Shown: positions 8,843 through 17,970, counted from the first letter of the stretch. The stretch: DNA of 56,281 nt from an uncultured Roseicyclus sp. (GCA_947494975.1 CANLXA010000006.1:1-56281), one strand, 5' to 3'. Numbers and translations are program-made. Notes: a model not told the origin generated them from the letters alone.

Positions 8843-9454
8843 ATGCGACAACTTCTCTTTGTGCTGGTGAGCTTGTGGGCCTGTCTCCCGGCCATGGCGC
8901 AGGACTTCCAGATCAGTGCTGGTGATGTCCTGTCCATCGAGGTCTTGCAGGATCCCACGTTGAATCGCGACGTTCTGGTGTTGCCCGATGGCAGCATCAA
9001 CTTCCCCTTCGCCGGGTCCGTCCGTGCCAGTGGTCAGACCGTCGCTCAGGTGCAGCAATCTCTGACAGGGGCCATCGCGTCGAACTTCGCCGCGCCCCCG
9101 AATGTTTTCGTGACGGTGCGTCAGACCGCAGAGCGCCCCGCGCCGCGGGTCACCGGCGGACCTGTCCGCGCCCGCACCATCGAGGTGTACTTCATGGGGG
9201 AGGTCGCCAATCCCGGTGGGATCGAAATTCCGCCCGGAACAACGTTTCTGCAGGCGCTGGCCCTTGGTGGCGGCTTCACCGATTTCGCCGCCCTGCGCCG
9301 GGTGCAGCTGCGCCGGACCGATCCCATGACCGGCCAGCAATCGGTAGTTGAGATCAACTACCGGGCGATCGAGAATGGCGCGAGCCTGAACCGCGATATT
9401 ACAATGGCCGATGGCGATATCATCCTGGTCCCCGAGCGACGATTGTTCGAATAA
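8843..9454 (+). CDS. Polysaccharide export protein (Wza/OPX-like, poly_export + SLBB)
   Basis: This periplasmic/outer-membrane export protein of the Wza superfamily has 203 residues. A signal peptide (cleavage near AMA-QD, residues 18-20) is followed by the poly_export domain, with ISAGDVLSIEVLQDP, the conserved VLPDGSINFPFAGSV and G.T..Q. It ends with an SLBB-type domain beginning IEVYFMGEVANPGG. There is no lipobox, and no obvious C-terminal amphipathic helix like that of E. coli Wza. The outer-membrane pore may therefore be supplied by the beta-barrel protein encoded immediately downstream. AAGG lies about 9 bases before the ATG. It resembles the short export proteins of PEP-CTERM-type EPS loci. 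Confidence 0.93.
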   Translation: MRQLLFVLVSLWACLPAMAQDFQISAGDVLSIEVLQDPTLNRDVLVLPDGSINFPFAGSVRASGQTVAQVQQSLTGAIASNFAAPPNVFVTVRQTAERPAPRVTGGPVRARTIEVYFMGEVANPGGIEIPPGTTFLQALALGGGFTDFAALRRVQLRRTDPMTGQQSVVEINYRAIENGASLNRDITMADGDIILVPERRLFE

Positions 9455-9477
9455 TCCGGCCGGGGTGACGCAGTCCT

Positions 9478-10857
9478 ATGACCAGATCTGCACCACGGAC
9501 CGCTGCCCGACCTCGCCTTGTACGGACTGCTTGCGGTCTCTTGTGCATCGTCGGCGTTGCGGGATCAGTCGCGGCGCAAGACGGCGCCGCGCTTCTGACA
9601 TTTGGTGTATCCCTCGGTGCAGATCAGACATTCCGTGAGGTGGGCGAGGATGAGAACGACCTCACTGTTGGCCTGAGCGCGGGCCTGTCGGCCAGCACCA
9701 GCCGCCATTCCTTTTCCATCCAGACGGGCAGCACTCTGCAGCTCTACGGCGATGGCGAGGAAGGGTTCCGCGATCCGTCCCTGTCGGTGGATTACACGCG
9801 CGGCAACGATGACACAGTGTTGGGCGTCTCCTTTAACTACAGCCAGCGCGACGTGGACGGTGCAACCGAAATCGAAGATGAGTTCGGCGAGGCATTCCTG
9901 TTTCGGGATGAAGGCTCCGTCGAAACCATCAGCGGGTCGGTCACGCTGGAAACCGGACGGACTGCACCATTTGGCACCGAAAGCTCGATTTCGTTCACCA
10001 ACCGGATCTTCACCGACACTGTGGATCCGGATTTCGTCGATGCCCGCACGGTGCGGGCCCAGACGCGGTTGCGCCTGAATATCAGTCCCAATATCACGCT
10101 GAGCCCCGGGTTGGAGTTGAGCCGGTCCCGGGAAGAAGACGCGCTGAACACCGAAGACATCCAGCATCGCTGGAGTGTGAGCGGGGATTTCGTCATCGAC
10201 GCGCTTTGGTCGGCGGCGGCGGATGTGGCGTTTGTCGATGGTGAGATCGAGGAAGATGACGGCTTTGGCGGGCGCATGACGCGCGACCGGGATCAGGTTG
10301 AGTTCAACATGTCCGTCAGCCGCCGGATCCCGACGGGTTCCCTGCAGCTCGCCTATTCTTACCTCGATTCTGTGCCGGAGACCCGCGAGACCTTCACCTT
10401 CAGCGGCAATACATCTCTGCCCCGAGGGGTTCAGTTAAGCGGGTCCGTCAGCCTCAACTTCGTCAACGACAATGACCCGCTGCCATCTTTCTCGCTGTCC
10501 TATAGCCGCCCGCTGCCCACCGGTCAGCTGGGGCTGAGCCTGACGCAATCCGTGGGTCTGAACAACGATGAAGAGAGCGTGCTGCGCACCAATATCACGG
10601 GCAATTACGACTATCAGATCGATGCCATCAGCAGCCTGGCCCTGGATGCGTCCCTGATCCGGATCGAAGGCCTGGGCGCAGCGACGGATGAGGCCTCCAC
10701 GGCAACGGTGGGGCTGGTCTATCGCCGGGCGCTGACCGAAGACTGGAACCTCTCGGCGCGGCTGCAGCACCGGGTGAGCTATGATAACGGGGCCCTGGAT
10801 GATCGTATCAATTCGCTGTCGCTTGGCCTGGACCGGCAGTTTTCCATTCGGCCCTGA
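9478..10857 (+). CDS. Outer-membrane beta-barrel protein of the EPS/exosortase locus
   Basis: The 459-residue protein has a signal peptide ending near VAA-QDG (about residue 34). The rest is a long series of alternating-residue beta strands with short acidic turns (for example DDTVLGVSFNYSQRD and NITLSPGLELSRSREED), typical of a 16-20-strand barrel. It fits the outer-membrane hypothetical family found in PEP-CTERM EPS loci next to the export protein. Only 23 bases separate it from the OPX gene. The sequence ends RQFSIRP, so the classical terminal aromatic residue is at position -5 rather than last. The likely role is the outer-membrane conduit or anchor for polysaccharide export, inferred from position and fold. 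Confidence 0.82.
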   Translation: MTRSAPRTAARPRLVRTACGLLCIVGVAGSVAAQDGAALLTFGVSLGADQTFREVGEDENDLTVGLSAGLSASTSRHSFSIQTGSTLQLYGDGEEGFRDPSLSVDYTRGNDDTVLGVSFNYSQRDVDGATEIEDEFGEAFLFRDEGSVETISGSVTLETGRTAPFGTESSISFTNRIFTDTVDPDFVDARTVRAQTRLRLNISPNITLSPGLELSRSREEDALNTEDIQHRWSVSGDFVIDALWSAAADVAFVDGEIEEDDGFGGRMTRDRDQVEFNMSVSRRIPTGSLQLAYSYLDSVPETRETFTFSGNTSLPRGVQLSGSVSLNFVNDNDPLPSFSLSYSRPLPTGQLGLSLTQSVGLNNDEESVLRTNITGNYDYQIDAISSLALDASLIRIEGLGAATDEASTATVGLVYRRALTEDWNLSARLQHRVSYDNGALDDRINSLSLGLDRQFSIRP

Positions 10858-10866
10858 TCCCCGCGC

Positions 10867-11541
10867 ATGTGGGCACCGGGGCCCGGTGTGAGCGTCCCCG
10901 TGCCGTCCCAATCCATCTGGGGTATGCGCCTTGTCTGGGTGCTGATCCTGATCTGTGCCGGCATCGAGGTGGCGTTGTGGCTCAATGAGCTGACCGGGAT
11001 CGGGCCGAGCCGCCTGCGCCAGACAGCCTACGAGTTCGGTGGCTTCTGGCCGGGTCTGTTGCGGGGATGGCAGCCGAATTTCACCGGCCAGCCCGTGGCC
11101 ATGTTCGTCACCTATGGTTTCTTCCATGGCGGCCCGGGGCACATGGCCGTCAACATGATCACCCTGTGGTCCCTGGGCCGGGCGGTGAGCGACCGGGTGG
11201 GCGTGCGGGGGATGGCGTTGCTTTACGCGGGGTCGCTTCTGGGCGGGGCCGCGGGTTTTGGTCTGATCGCTGAAACCTTTCGGCCTATGGTCGGCGCATC
11301 GGGGGCCTTGTTCGGCCTGGCTGGCGGGCTTCTGGCCTGGAACTACGTGGATCGCTTCACCTTCCGCGAAGGGCTCTGGCCGGTGGTGCGTCTGGTGCTG
11401 TTTCTGGTGGCAATGAATGTGGCGATGTGGTGGGCGCTGGATGGGCAACTGGCTTGGGAGACCCATCTTGGAGGCTTCGTGACGGGGTGGATCATGGCGA
11501 TCCTGATCGATCCGCGCAGCCGGGGGCCGGTCGATACATAA
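10867..11541 (+). CDS. Rhomboid-family intramembrane serine protease
   Basis: The 224-residue protein has about six membrane segments and the full rhomboid signature: His87-x4-His92-x3-Asn96 (FFHGGPGHMAVNM), the catalytic GASG with Ser145, and the partner His200 (ETHLGGFVTGW). Rhomboids cleave substrates inside or next to a membrane helix. The start is uncertain; ATG at 10867 and an internal ATG at 10924 are both possible, and neither has a strong ribosome site. It lies 9 bases after the barrel gene and just before a CAP-domain gene, so it is probably co-transcribed with EPS export genes. Its substrate is unknown. A role in processing surface proteins of this locus is possible but inferred. 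Confidence 0.85.
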   Translation: MWAPGPGVSVPVPSQSIWGMRLVWVLILICAGIEVALWLNELTGIGPSRLRQTAYEFGGFWPGLLRGWQPNFTGQPVAMFVTYGFFHGGPGHMAVNMITLWSLGRAVSDRVGVRGMALLYAGSLLGGAAGFGLIAETFRPMVGASGALFGLAGGLLAWNYVDRFTFREGLWPVVRLVLFLVAMNVAMWWALDGQLAWETHLGGFVTGWIMAILIDPRSRGPVDT

Positions 11542-11586
11542 CGCTTTTCCCATGGGTTGATTTTTGCAAGGGTCAGAGCTGTGTTG

Positions 11587-12054
11587 ATGAGACGTCGTTT
11601 ATTCCTTTCGGGTGCCGGTGCTTTTGTGGCGCTGCCATATGGTTTGCCGGTCCGGGCAGCCGCACCGGCAGATGCGCTTGATGTATTGATAGCGGACGCG
11701 CGCGCTGCGATGGGATTGCCGCACCTGACCCGCACATCTCATTTGGATCGGGCGGCAATGGAACAAACCCGGGTTCTGGTGCAGGCCGCTCAGGATCACC
11801 TCACCCACAATGGGGCAGGCGGGGCCACTCCTCCGCAGCGTGCCGCTCAGGCGGGATATACCGGCCGGGTCCTCGGAGAGCTTCTGGCCACTGGTCCTGA
11901 TCGTGATCCCGCGCCCGTTCTGGAGGCTTGGCTGGATGTTGCCGAGGCCCGCGCCGTAGTTCTGGATCCGGTCTCGCGGGATATCGGACTTGCTCAACAC
12001 CTCGGTGCCGATGGCTGGACCCGGTGGAGTATTGTCACGGGTGCCCCGCTTTAG
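11587..12054 (+). CDS. Secreted CAP-domain (SCP/PR-1-like) protein
   Basis: This small exported protein has 155 residues. A basic start (MRRRLFLSG) and hydrophobic core end in an AA-A cleavage motif near residue 26. The body has the compact CAP pattern of bacterial YkwD-like proteins: LDRAAMEQTRVLVQAAQDHLTHNG, a central GELL segment and the closing RDIGLAQ...WSIVTG strand pair. AGGGTCAG precedes it, and a GTG two codons upstream is an alternative start. It follows the rhomboid gene and ends 23 bases before the convergent manC stop. Bacterial CAP proteins are usually extracellular; the function here is not known. Confidence 0.8.
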   Translation: MRRRLFLSGAGAFVALPYGLPVRAAAPADALDVLIADARAAMGLPHLTRTSHLDRAAMEQTRVLVQAAQDHLTHNGAGGATPPQRAAQAGYTGRVLGELLATGPDRDPAPVLEAWLDVAEARAVVLDPVSRDIGLAQHLGADGWTRWSIVTGAPL

Positions 12055-12077
12055 GGCGGCGCGCCTGTCACGGCCGG

Positions 12078-13493
12078 TCAGGCCCTGTCATAGACATCCT
12101 CGTAGCGCACGATGTCATCTTCCCCGAGATAGGCGCCGGTCTGCACCTCGATCAGGAACATCGGCAACTGCCCGGGATTGGCCATCCGGTGCTTATGGCC
12201 CAGGGGAATGTAGACGCTTTCGTTTTCGGTCACCAAACGGATGTCGTCTCCGATCGTCACTTCGGCGGTACCGGCGACCACGATCCAGTGTTCCGAGCGA
12301 TGCATGTGGCTTTGAAGGGACAAGATACCGCCGGGCTTGACCATGATCCGCTTCACCTGGAACCGTTCACCCAGGCACAACGTCTCGTACCAGCCCCAGG
12401 GGCGGTGGAAGCGGGGGTAATCATCGGCCTGGGCCACCTGGCCTTCGCGCAGGGTATCGACCAATGCCTTGACGTCCTGCGCGCGGGATTTGTCGGCCAC
12501 GAGCACCGCATCGCGCATCGCCACGGCCACCACATTCTCCACCCCCAGACCGACCAATTGCATGCCGGCATCCTCGGTGCGGAAATAGCTGTTCTCGCAA
12601 TCGATCAAGGTCACTGGTCCCTGGGTGGCATTGCCCGTCGCATCGCGCTCGGCCATTTGCCACAACGCGTCCCAGGCGCCCAGATCCGACCAATAGGTAT
12701 CGAGCACCACGGTGACCACGTTCGAGACGTTCTCCATGATCGCATAGTCGAACGAGATTTTCGGAGCATTGTGATAGAGCTCGGCCTCAAGGCGGAAAAA
12801 TCCCAGATCCTCGGCCCCCCCGGCAATGGCCGCCCGGCAAGGCGCCATCATGTCGGGGGCATGGGTTTCGTAGGCGGCGATCAGATCAGCGACCCGGAAC
12901 AGAAAGATCCCCGCATTCCACAGATAACCGCCCGTTGCCAGCATCCGCTCGGCGCTGTCCAGGTCGGGTTTTTCGCGGAAGCTTTTCAGCGGTATGGCGG
13001 GGCTGTCAGTTTTGACGCCCTTATCCAATTCCAGGTAGCCATAGCCGGTTTCCGGCCGGTCAGGTGTCACGCCGAAGGTCACAAACGCGCCCGCCTGCGC
13101 CGCCGCGGCGGCACTCTCGACCGTTGCCAGAAATCCCTGCACGTCGCCGATCACATGGTCCGATGGTGCCACCAGCATCATCGCGTCGGGTTCTTCTTCC
13201 AACATGAGCGCTGCCGTCAGGATCGCAGGGGCGGTATCCCGGCCCTCTGGTTCGACCACGACACGAGCATCATCCAAACCCAGATCGGCGGCCTGTTCCT
13301 TTGCCAGAAAGCGGAAATCGTGGCCCGTGACGATCAAGGGCGCCGCAAATCCTGCGGTCGCAAACCGCATCAATGTTGTCTGATAGAGGCTGTGCTTGCC
13401 CATCAAGGGTGCGAATTGCTTCGGAAATGCCTTGCGCGATACGGGCCATAGCCGCGTTCCGGATCCGCCGCACAGCACTACAGGATAGATCAT
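12078..13493 (-). CDS. manC: Mannose-1-phosphate guanylyltransferase / mannose-6-phosphate isomerase
   Basis: This bifunctional cytoplasmic enzyme makes GDP-mannose from mannose-1-phosphate and GTP; the C-terminal cupin carries the isomerase activity. The 471-residue protein, the usual size for the ManC/AlgA family, starts MIYPVVLCGGSGTRLWP with the pyrophosphorylase signature. It has the FREKPD motif, and after residue 340 a cupin domain including HMHRSEHWIVVAGTAEV and YIPLGHKHR. It is transcribed away from the HAD-UbiA gene (start to start 245 bases) and convergent with the CAP gene. GDP-mannose could feed mannosylation of the EPS. Confidence 0.96.
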   Translation of the reverse strand: MIYPVVLCGGSGTRLWPVSRKAFPKQFAPLMGKHSLYQTTLMRFATAGFAAPLIVTGHDFRFLAKEQAADLGLDDARVVVEPEGRDTAPAILTAALMLEEEPDAMMLVAPSDHVIGDVQGFLATVESAAAAAQAGAFVTFGVTPDRPETGYGYLELDKGVKTDSPAIPLKSFREKPDLDSAERMLATGGYLWNAGIFLFRVADLIAAYETHAPDMMAPCRAAIAGGAEDLGFFRLEAELYHNAPKISFDYAIMENVSNVVTVVLDTYWSDLGAWDALWQMAERDATGNATQGPVTLIDCENSYFRTEDAGMQLVGLGVENVVAVAMRDAVLVADKSRAQDVKALVDTLREGQVAQADDYPRFHRPWGWYETLCLGERFQVKRIMVKPGGILSLQSHMHRSEHWIVVAGTAEVTIGDDIRLVTENESVYIPLGHKHRMANPGQLPMFLIEVQTGAYLGEDDIVRYEDVYDRA

Positions 13494-13738
13494 TCGGATC
13501 AGCCTCTCACTTCACGCCTGTTCGGGAAACCACATATATCAGTGCTGCAACCAGCGCGCCCATGTCAAAGGTCTTTTGGGAAACAATCGATACCCGAGCG
13601 CGATCAAGTACTAAGAAACGAGCATGATCGCGTCCACTCCTTGTCCGGAACGCAGTGTTGCGGTCTCTTTGCAAACCGGCATATCTAGACCTCGCATCTT
13701 GGCTGTCTTCGGCGGATCACCCAGGTAGGAATTAACCT

Positions 13739-15205
13739 TTGACGGCACATGTTACCCCAAGCTCGCCCGCCGCGGACGCACAACCATCCGACCGGGATAT
13801 AGTCCTGGTGGTGGATCTCGATGGTACCCTGTGCCGGACCGATACGTTACACGAAGCGATTTTGGGTCTGGTGGCGGAGCAGCCCCTGATATTGGCGAAG
13901 CTGCCCGGATGGTTGTCTGGGGGCAGGGCAGCCGCCAAGGATGTCATTGCGTCGCGCCATGTCGTCCCTGCCGAGGCCTTGCCTCTGAACGAAGACGTTG
14001 TCGCTCGGGTCGAAGCCGCCCGCGCGGCGGGTCGGCGCACGGCACTGGTGACGGCCTCCGATCAGCGGCAAGCTGATATTGTGGCTGCCAAGGTCGGCCT
14101 TTTTGACGAGATCCATGGCAGCCGGGATGGACGCAATTTGAAAGGCCCCGAAAAGGCCGCGTTCCTGGTGGAGCGCTATGGGGCGGGCCGGTTCGATTAC
14201 ATGGGGGATTCCCAAGCCGATGTGGCGGTCTGGCAAGAAGCCCGCCGCGCGGTCACCGTGAGGGCCAGCCCGGCGCTCCGCCGCGCGGCAGAGGCCGCAA
14301 GCGCCGATATCGAACATATCTCGCCACCGCGCTCTCCCGTTTCTGCGATGCTGCGGGCCTTGCGACCCCACCAATGGTCCAAGAATATCCTGTTGTTCCT
14401 GCCTGTGTTGGCCGCCCACGACCTCACCGCATTCTGGGCAGTGGTATTGGGATTTCTGGCCTTCTGCTGCACGGCGTCGGCTGTCTATATCATCAATGAT
14501 TTGCTGGACCTGTCGGCAGACCGGGCCCATCCCCGCAAACGGCTGCGGCCCTTTGCGGCGGGCGAATTGACGGCGCTGACCGGGCTGGCGATGGCAGGGG
14601 GCCTTTTGGGCCTGGCCCTGCTTTTGGGCCTGATGACGGGGAACCCCGCGTTCCTGGGGGTTCTGGCGATCTATCTGGCGATCACCTTTGCGTATTCCCT
14701 GTCATTGAAGCGCAAGCTGCTGGTCGATGTGCTGACGCTGGCCGCACTTTATACGATCCGCATCGTCGCCGGGGGAGTGGCGACGGCGTTGGTGCTGTCG
14801 CCGTGGCTGTTGGGCTTCTCGATGTTCTTGTTCCTCAGTTTGGCGGCCGTGAAGCGGCAAGCGGAGTTGATGGACCAGCTTGTGACAGGACGCGAAAGTT
14901 CGGGCCGGGCCTATCAGGTCGAGGATCTGCCAATCCTGCGGAGCCTTGCGCTGTCCTCAGGCACGGCTGCGATTTTGGTTCTGGCGCTCTATATCGCGTC
15001 GGATGATGTGCAGGTGCTTTATGGCTGGCCGGAGGTGCTGTGGCTCGTCTGCCCCATCATCCTCTATTGGAACCTGCGCATGGTCATGATTGCCCATCGC
15101 GGCCACATGACCGACGACCCCATCGTCTTTGCTGCGAAAGATCGCATCAGCCAACTGACGATCGTGTTGGCGGTGCTTACTGTATTTGCTGCGACGTTCA
15201 CCTGA
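13739..15205 (+). CDS. HAD phosphatase-UbiA prenyltransferase fusion (decaprenyl-phosphate phosphoribosyltransferase-like)
   Basis: This two-domain membrane protein has 488 residues. Residues 22-195 form a HAD-type phosphatase (DLDGT, Asp26/Asp28; VTASD near 104-108; GDSQAD near 156-161). Residues 200-488 form a UbiA-type prenyltransferase with about nine membrane segments. Its first Asp-rich motif is NDLLDLSADRAHP (253-265), followed by KR..RP. Such fusions resemble the enzymes that load phosphoribose on polyprenyl phosphate and dephosphorylate it, as in the arabinofuranose donor pathway. The start is a TTG at 13739 with AGGA 8 bases upstream; no better start precedes the HAD motif. It heads a rightward run with GT2, GtrA and GT87, which suggests a lipid-linked pentose or hexose module. 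Confidence 0.88.
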   Translation: MTAHVTPSSPAADAQPSDRDIVLVVDLDGTLCRTDTLHEAILGLVAEQPLILAKLPGWLSGGRAAAKDVIASRHVVPAEALPLNEDVVARVEAARAAGRRTALVTASDQRQADIVAAKVGLFDEIHGSRDGRNLKGPEKAAFLVERYGAGRFDYMGDSQADVAVWQEARRAVTVRASPALRRAAEAASADIEHISPPRSPVSAMLRALRPHQWSKNILLFLPVLAAHDLTAFWAVVLGFLAFCCTASAVYIINDLLDLSADRAHPRKRLRPFAAGELTALTGLAMAGGLLGLALLLGLMTGNPAFLGVLAIYLAITFAYSLSLKRKLLVDVLTLAALYTIRIVAGGVATALVLSPWLLGFSMFLFLSLAAVKRQAELMDQLVTGRESSGRAYQVEDLPILRSLALSSGTAAILVLALYIASDDVQVLYGWPEVLWLVCPIILYWNLRMVMIAHRGHMTDDPIVFAAKDRISQLTIVLAVLTVFAATFT

Positions 15206-15347
15206 AAGGAGCAGGCCGTCCGATAATCCGCATGTGTTTTCTACCCGTATCGTACCGTTCTTCCCTGCGGCACGATGATTGATTACACACCCTCATTCGC
15301 CTACAGTCCGTTCGGCTGGGGGCTGACGTTGATACAGGGTATTACTG

Positions 15348-16361
15348 GTGTCTGTTCATCTCTCCGTCGTGATCCCATGCTATAATGAGATTGAAGGCCT
15401 TGCCGCCTTGCGGGAGCGTGTGACAGCCGCCTGTGAAGCCCATGCAGGCGGCCCCTGGGAAGTCATTCTGGTCGATGATGGATCCACGGATGGCACCACG
15501 GAGTCGATCCGGGCCGCCGCCGCAGACGACCCGCGCTATGCCGGCTTGATCCTGTCGCGCAATCATGGCCACCAGATCGCCCTGACGGCGGGGCTCCATT
15601 ATGCCCAGGGCGCGCGTATTCTGATCCTCGATGCCGATCTCCAGGACCCGCCGGAACTGCTGGGTGACATGATGGCCCTGATGGATGATGGGGCCGATGT
15701 GGTCTATGGCAAGCGGATCAGCAGGGCAGGGGAGACCCTGTTCAAAACCGCGTCGGCGGCGTTGTTCTACCGCTTTCTCAACCGCCTTTCGGAGGTGCCC
15801 ATTCCGGAAGATACCGGCGATTTTCGCCTGATGAGCCGCCGGGCGCTCGATGTGCTGAACGCGATGCCCGAACAGCATCGGTTCATTCGCGGGATGGTCA
15901 GCTGGATCGGATACCGCCAGGTTGCGCTGGAATATCATCGCGACAAACGTTTCGCCGGAGAGACCAAGTATCCCCTGCGCAAGATGCTGCGCCTGACCGT
16001 TGATGCGCTGACCAGTTTTTCCATCCTGCCCCTGCGGCTGGCCTCCTGGCTGGGGCTCATCACCGCGATGCTCTCCGTGCCGCTTCTGATCTATGTCCTG
16101 ATAAGCTGGATCGTGGGGGGCACGGTGCAGGGCTGGGTGTCCCTGACGGGGATCGTTGTGCTCTTCGGGGGGATCCAGTTGATCGTCGTGGGCATTATCG
16201 GGGAATATGTCGGGCGGATGTACATGCAGTCCAAGAACCGCCCCCTGTTTCTGGTGGACAGTTTTGACCGCCAGGGGGAGGGCCCGTTTCGGGCCACGTC
16301 TCCTGCCGCGTCCCCTGCGGTTGCCTTGGCCGAGGGGTCGTCGGACCATGGCCATGCATGA
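15348..16361 (+). CDS. Polyprenyl-phosphate glycosyltransferase (GT2, GtrB/DPMS-like)
   Basis: This membrane-anchored GT2 transfers a sugar from a nucleotide donor to polyprenyl phosphate. In the 337-residue protein the N-terminal GT-A domain has SVVIPCYNE, LVDDGSTDGT, the acceptor-loop segment SRNHGHQIALTAGL and DADLQDPPE. After residue 230, two membrane helices follow (about 232-258 and 262-290), then a short cytoplasmic tail, as in GtrB/YfdH. It starts with GTG at 15348 behind AGGG. The next gene (GtrA family) starts inside its last 14 bases. The GtrB-GtrA-GT-C gene order is the classic three-component periplasmic glycosylation system. Confidence 0.94.
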   Translation: MSVHLSVVIPCYNEIEGLAALRERVTAACEAHAGGPWEVILVDDGSTDGTTESIRAAAADDPRYAGLILSRNHGHQIALTAGLHYAQGARILILDADLQDPPELLGDMMALMDDGADVVYGKRISRAGETLFKTASAALFYRFLNRLSEVPIPEDTGDFRLMSRRALDVLNAMPEQHRFIRGMVSWIGYRQVALEYHRDKRFAGETKYPLRKMLRLTVDALTSFSILPLRLASWLGLITAMLSVPLLIYVLISWIVGGTVQGWVSLTGIVVLFGGIQLIVVGIIGEYVGRMYMQSKNRPLFLVDSFDRQGEGPFRATSPAASPAVALAEGSSDHGHA

Positions 16362-16740
16362 GACGGTCCGTCAGGCGATCTCCTTCGGGCTGGTGGGGGT
16401 GCTGAACACCGCCATCGGCTTCGGCACCATCGTGCTGGCGCAAACCGTCTTCGGCCTGCCCCCGGTTGTTGCCAATATCCTGGGCTATGCGGCGGGGTTG
16501 ACGAACTCGTTCCTGATGAACCGTGCCGTCACCTTTCGGGGCGCGGGGCGCGATAGCGCGACCGTAGCGCGGTTCCTACTGGCCTTCGTCATCGCCTATG
16601 GTGCCAATCTTGCGGTCCTGCTGACGCTCCTGGCGCTCAGGCCCGAGGCGGCGCTCGCGTGGCAGGCGGTGGCCATGGTGGTCTATACCGGCCTCTTTTT
16701 CGTCATCTCGAAAGTCTACGTCTTCCGGGTTGCGCCGTGA
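16348..16740 (+). CDS. GtrA-family membrane protein (putative polyprenyl-P-sugar flippase)
   Basis: This 130-residue protein has four membrane helices and the GtrA pattern: an N-terminal RQAISFGLVGVLNTAIGFG, Asn-Ser-Phe in LTNSFLMNRAVTF, and a closing FFVISKVYVFR. Family members are thought to flip polyprenyl-phosphate sugars across the inner membrane. The ATG at 16348 has GAGGGG upstream and overlaps the GT2 stop by 14 bases. Its own stop overlaps the GTG start of the following gene (GTGA), so the three genes are translationally coupled. Confidence 0.92.
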   Translation: MAMHETVRQAISFGLVGVLNTAIGFGTIVLAQTVFGLPPVVANILGYAAGLTNSFLMNRAVTFRGAGRDSATVARFLLAFVIAYGANLAVLLTLLALRPEAALAWQAVAMVVYTGLFFVISKVYVFRVAP

Positions 16741-17939
16741 GCGATGGGGTTGTGCCGCGCGCGTGGTCAATCCCGCCTGTTCTGGCCTGGGGGATTGCGG
16801 GCCTCTGTGTGGCGCTGGCCGCGGCCTATATGGGGCGCACCTTCATGGGCAATCTGGAGCCGAAGGACTTCAGCTATTTCTGGATTGCGGGCCAGATCTG
16901 GCTTGAGGGCGGAAACCCCTACCTGCCAAGCTTCAGTGACACCGCCAATGAGATGGCCGCCACCACCCCCGGGATGGAGGGTCTGGGTGGGTTCCATCGC
17001 TGGCTCTATGCGCCCCATATCTGGGGGGTGAGTACGTCGATTGGCAGCATCGACTATTCCACCGCGCGGATCCTTTGGGGCATCGGCAGCACTATCGCGA
17101 TCCTGTGGGGGACCTATCTGGCGCTTGCGGCCATCGTGCGCCCCGACCAGTCGGTGTTCTGGCTCGGCTATGGGGCGCTCAGCCTGATGGCGGCGGTGAC
17201 CATCGGGACGGTGCACTCTCTCTCGACGGGGCAATTGTCACCGCTGATCTACATGGCAGCGGCGGGGTTTGTGTACGGCGTGGCGCGGGGGCGAAGCTGG
17301 GTCGTGGTGATTGCGCTGATCGTGCTGACCCTCAAGCCCAGTCTCGCATTGCCATTTGTGGCCTTCGCCTTCGCGGCGCGGCCATTGCGCGGGCCGACAC
17401 TGATCGCGGCGGCTCTGGCGCTTGGGTTGTCTGCCCCGGTTCTGCTCAGCACACCGCTATCCGAGTTGCTGGCGGGCTATCTCGATGGGCTTGGCGCCTA
17501 TGGCAGCTACGCGGCGAATATCCCGCCCTCGCTGACGGGGGCCACGAACCTGCTTTACGGAGCGCTGGGGCTGGAACTGTCGGGCCTGGCCTATGGCGGT
17601 CTGGCGGCGATTGCCGGTGCGGCCCTGGGGCTCTTGATGGGCCGCTCAATCCCGCCCAGAGCGCTCTTGGCGGTTCTGTTGGCGGTCACGTTGTTCTTGA
17701 TCCCGCTGCATCTCTACGACCTGACGCTGCTGATCGTTCTGGTTCCGCTGCTGCCCGGCCCGGTGTGGAAAACACTCGCGGTGCTTGTCAATCTGGCGAT
17801 GCTGCGGGTCAACTGGGTGTCGGATTTTTTGGGTATGACACAGGCCACCAGCAATTTTCCGGGCAGTTTTCTGGCATCTGTTTTATTGGCGCTGCTTCTA
17901 CTGATGACACTGGTGCATCTGGCCGTAGTGAAACGCTAG
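16737..17939 (+). CDS. GT87-like (DUF2029) multi-pass membrane glycosyltransferase
   Basis: This integral-membrane protein has 400 residues and about ten helices. The loop after helix 1 carries acidic residues (LEPKDFSYFWIAGQIWLEGGNPY) in the position used by GT-C mannosyltransferases that take polyprenyl-phosphate sugars in the periplasm. Later helices are Leu/Ala-rich, with a KPSLALPFV segment typical of the family. I chose GTG at 16737, which overlaps the GtrA stop, over longer frames that would run into gtrA. With GT2 and GtrA it forms a complete lipid-sugar loading, flipping and transfer set. The acceptor is unknown, probably the exopolysaccharide repeat or a surface glycan. Confidence 0.85.
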   Translation: MSDGVVPRAWSIPPVLAWGIAGLCVALAAAYMGRTFMGNLEPKDFSYFWIAGQIWLEGGNPYLPSFSDTANEMAATTPGMEGLGGFHRWLYAPHIWGVSTSIGSIDYSTARILWGIGSTIAILWGTYLALAAIVRPDQSVFWLGYGALSLMAAVTIGTVHSLSTGQLSPLIYMAAAGFVYGVARGRSWVVVIALIVLTLKPSLALPFVAFAFAARPLRGPTLIAAALALGLSAPVLLSTPLSELLAGYLDGLGAYGSYAANIPPSLTGATNLLYGALGLELSGLAYGGLAAIAGAALGLLMGRSIPPRALLAVLLAVTLFLIPLHLYDLTLLIVLVPLLPGPVWKTLAVLVNLAMLRVNWVSDFLGMTQATSNFPGSFLASVLLALLLLMTLVHLAVVKR

Positions 17940-17970
17940 CGCCAGAGCCGTCGGGAGTTGCCGTCCGTAT

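Noticed and set aside
11928-13451. Long plus-strand ORF opposite manC
   Set aside because: It is a high-GC antisense frame; the minus strand encodes an unmistakable ManC.
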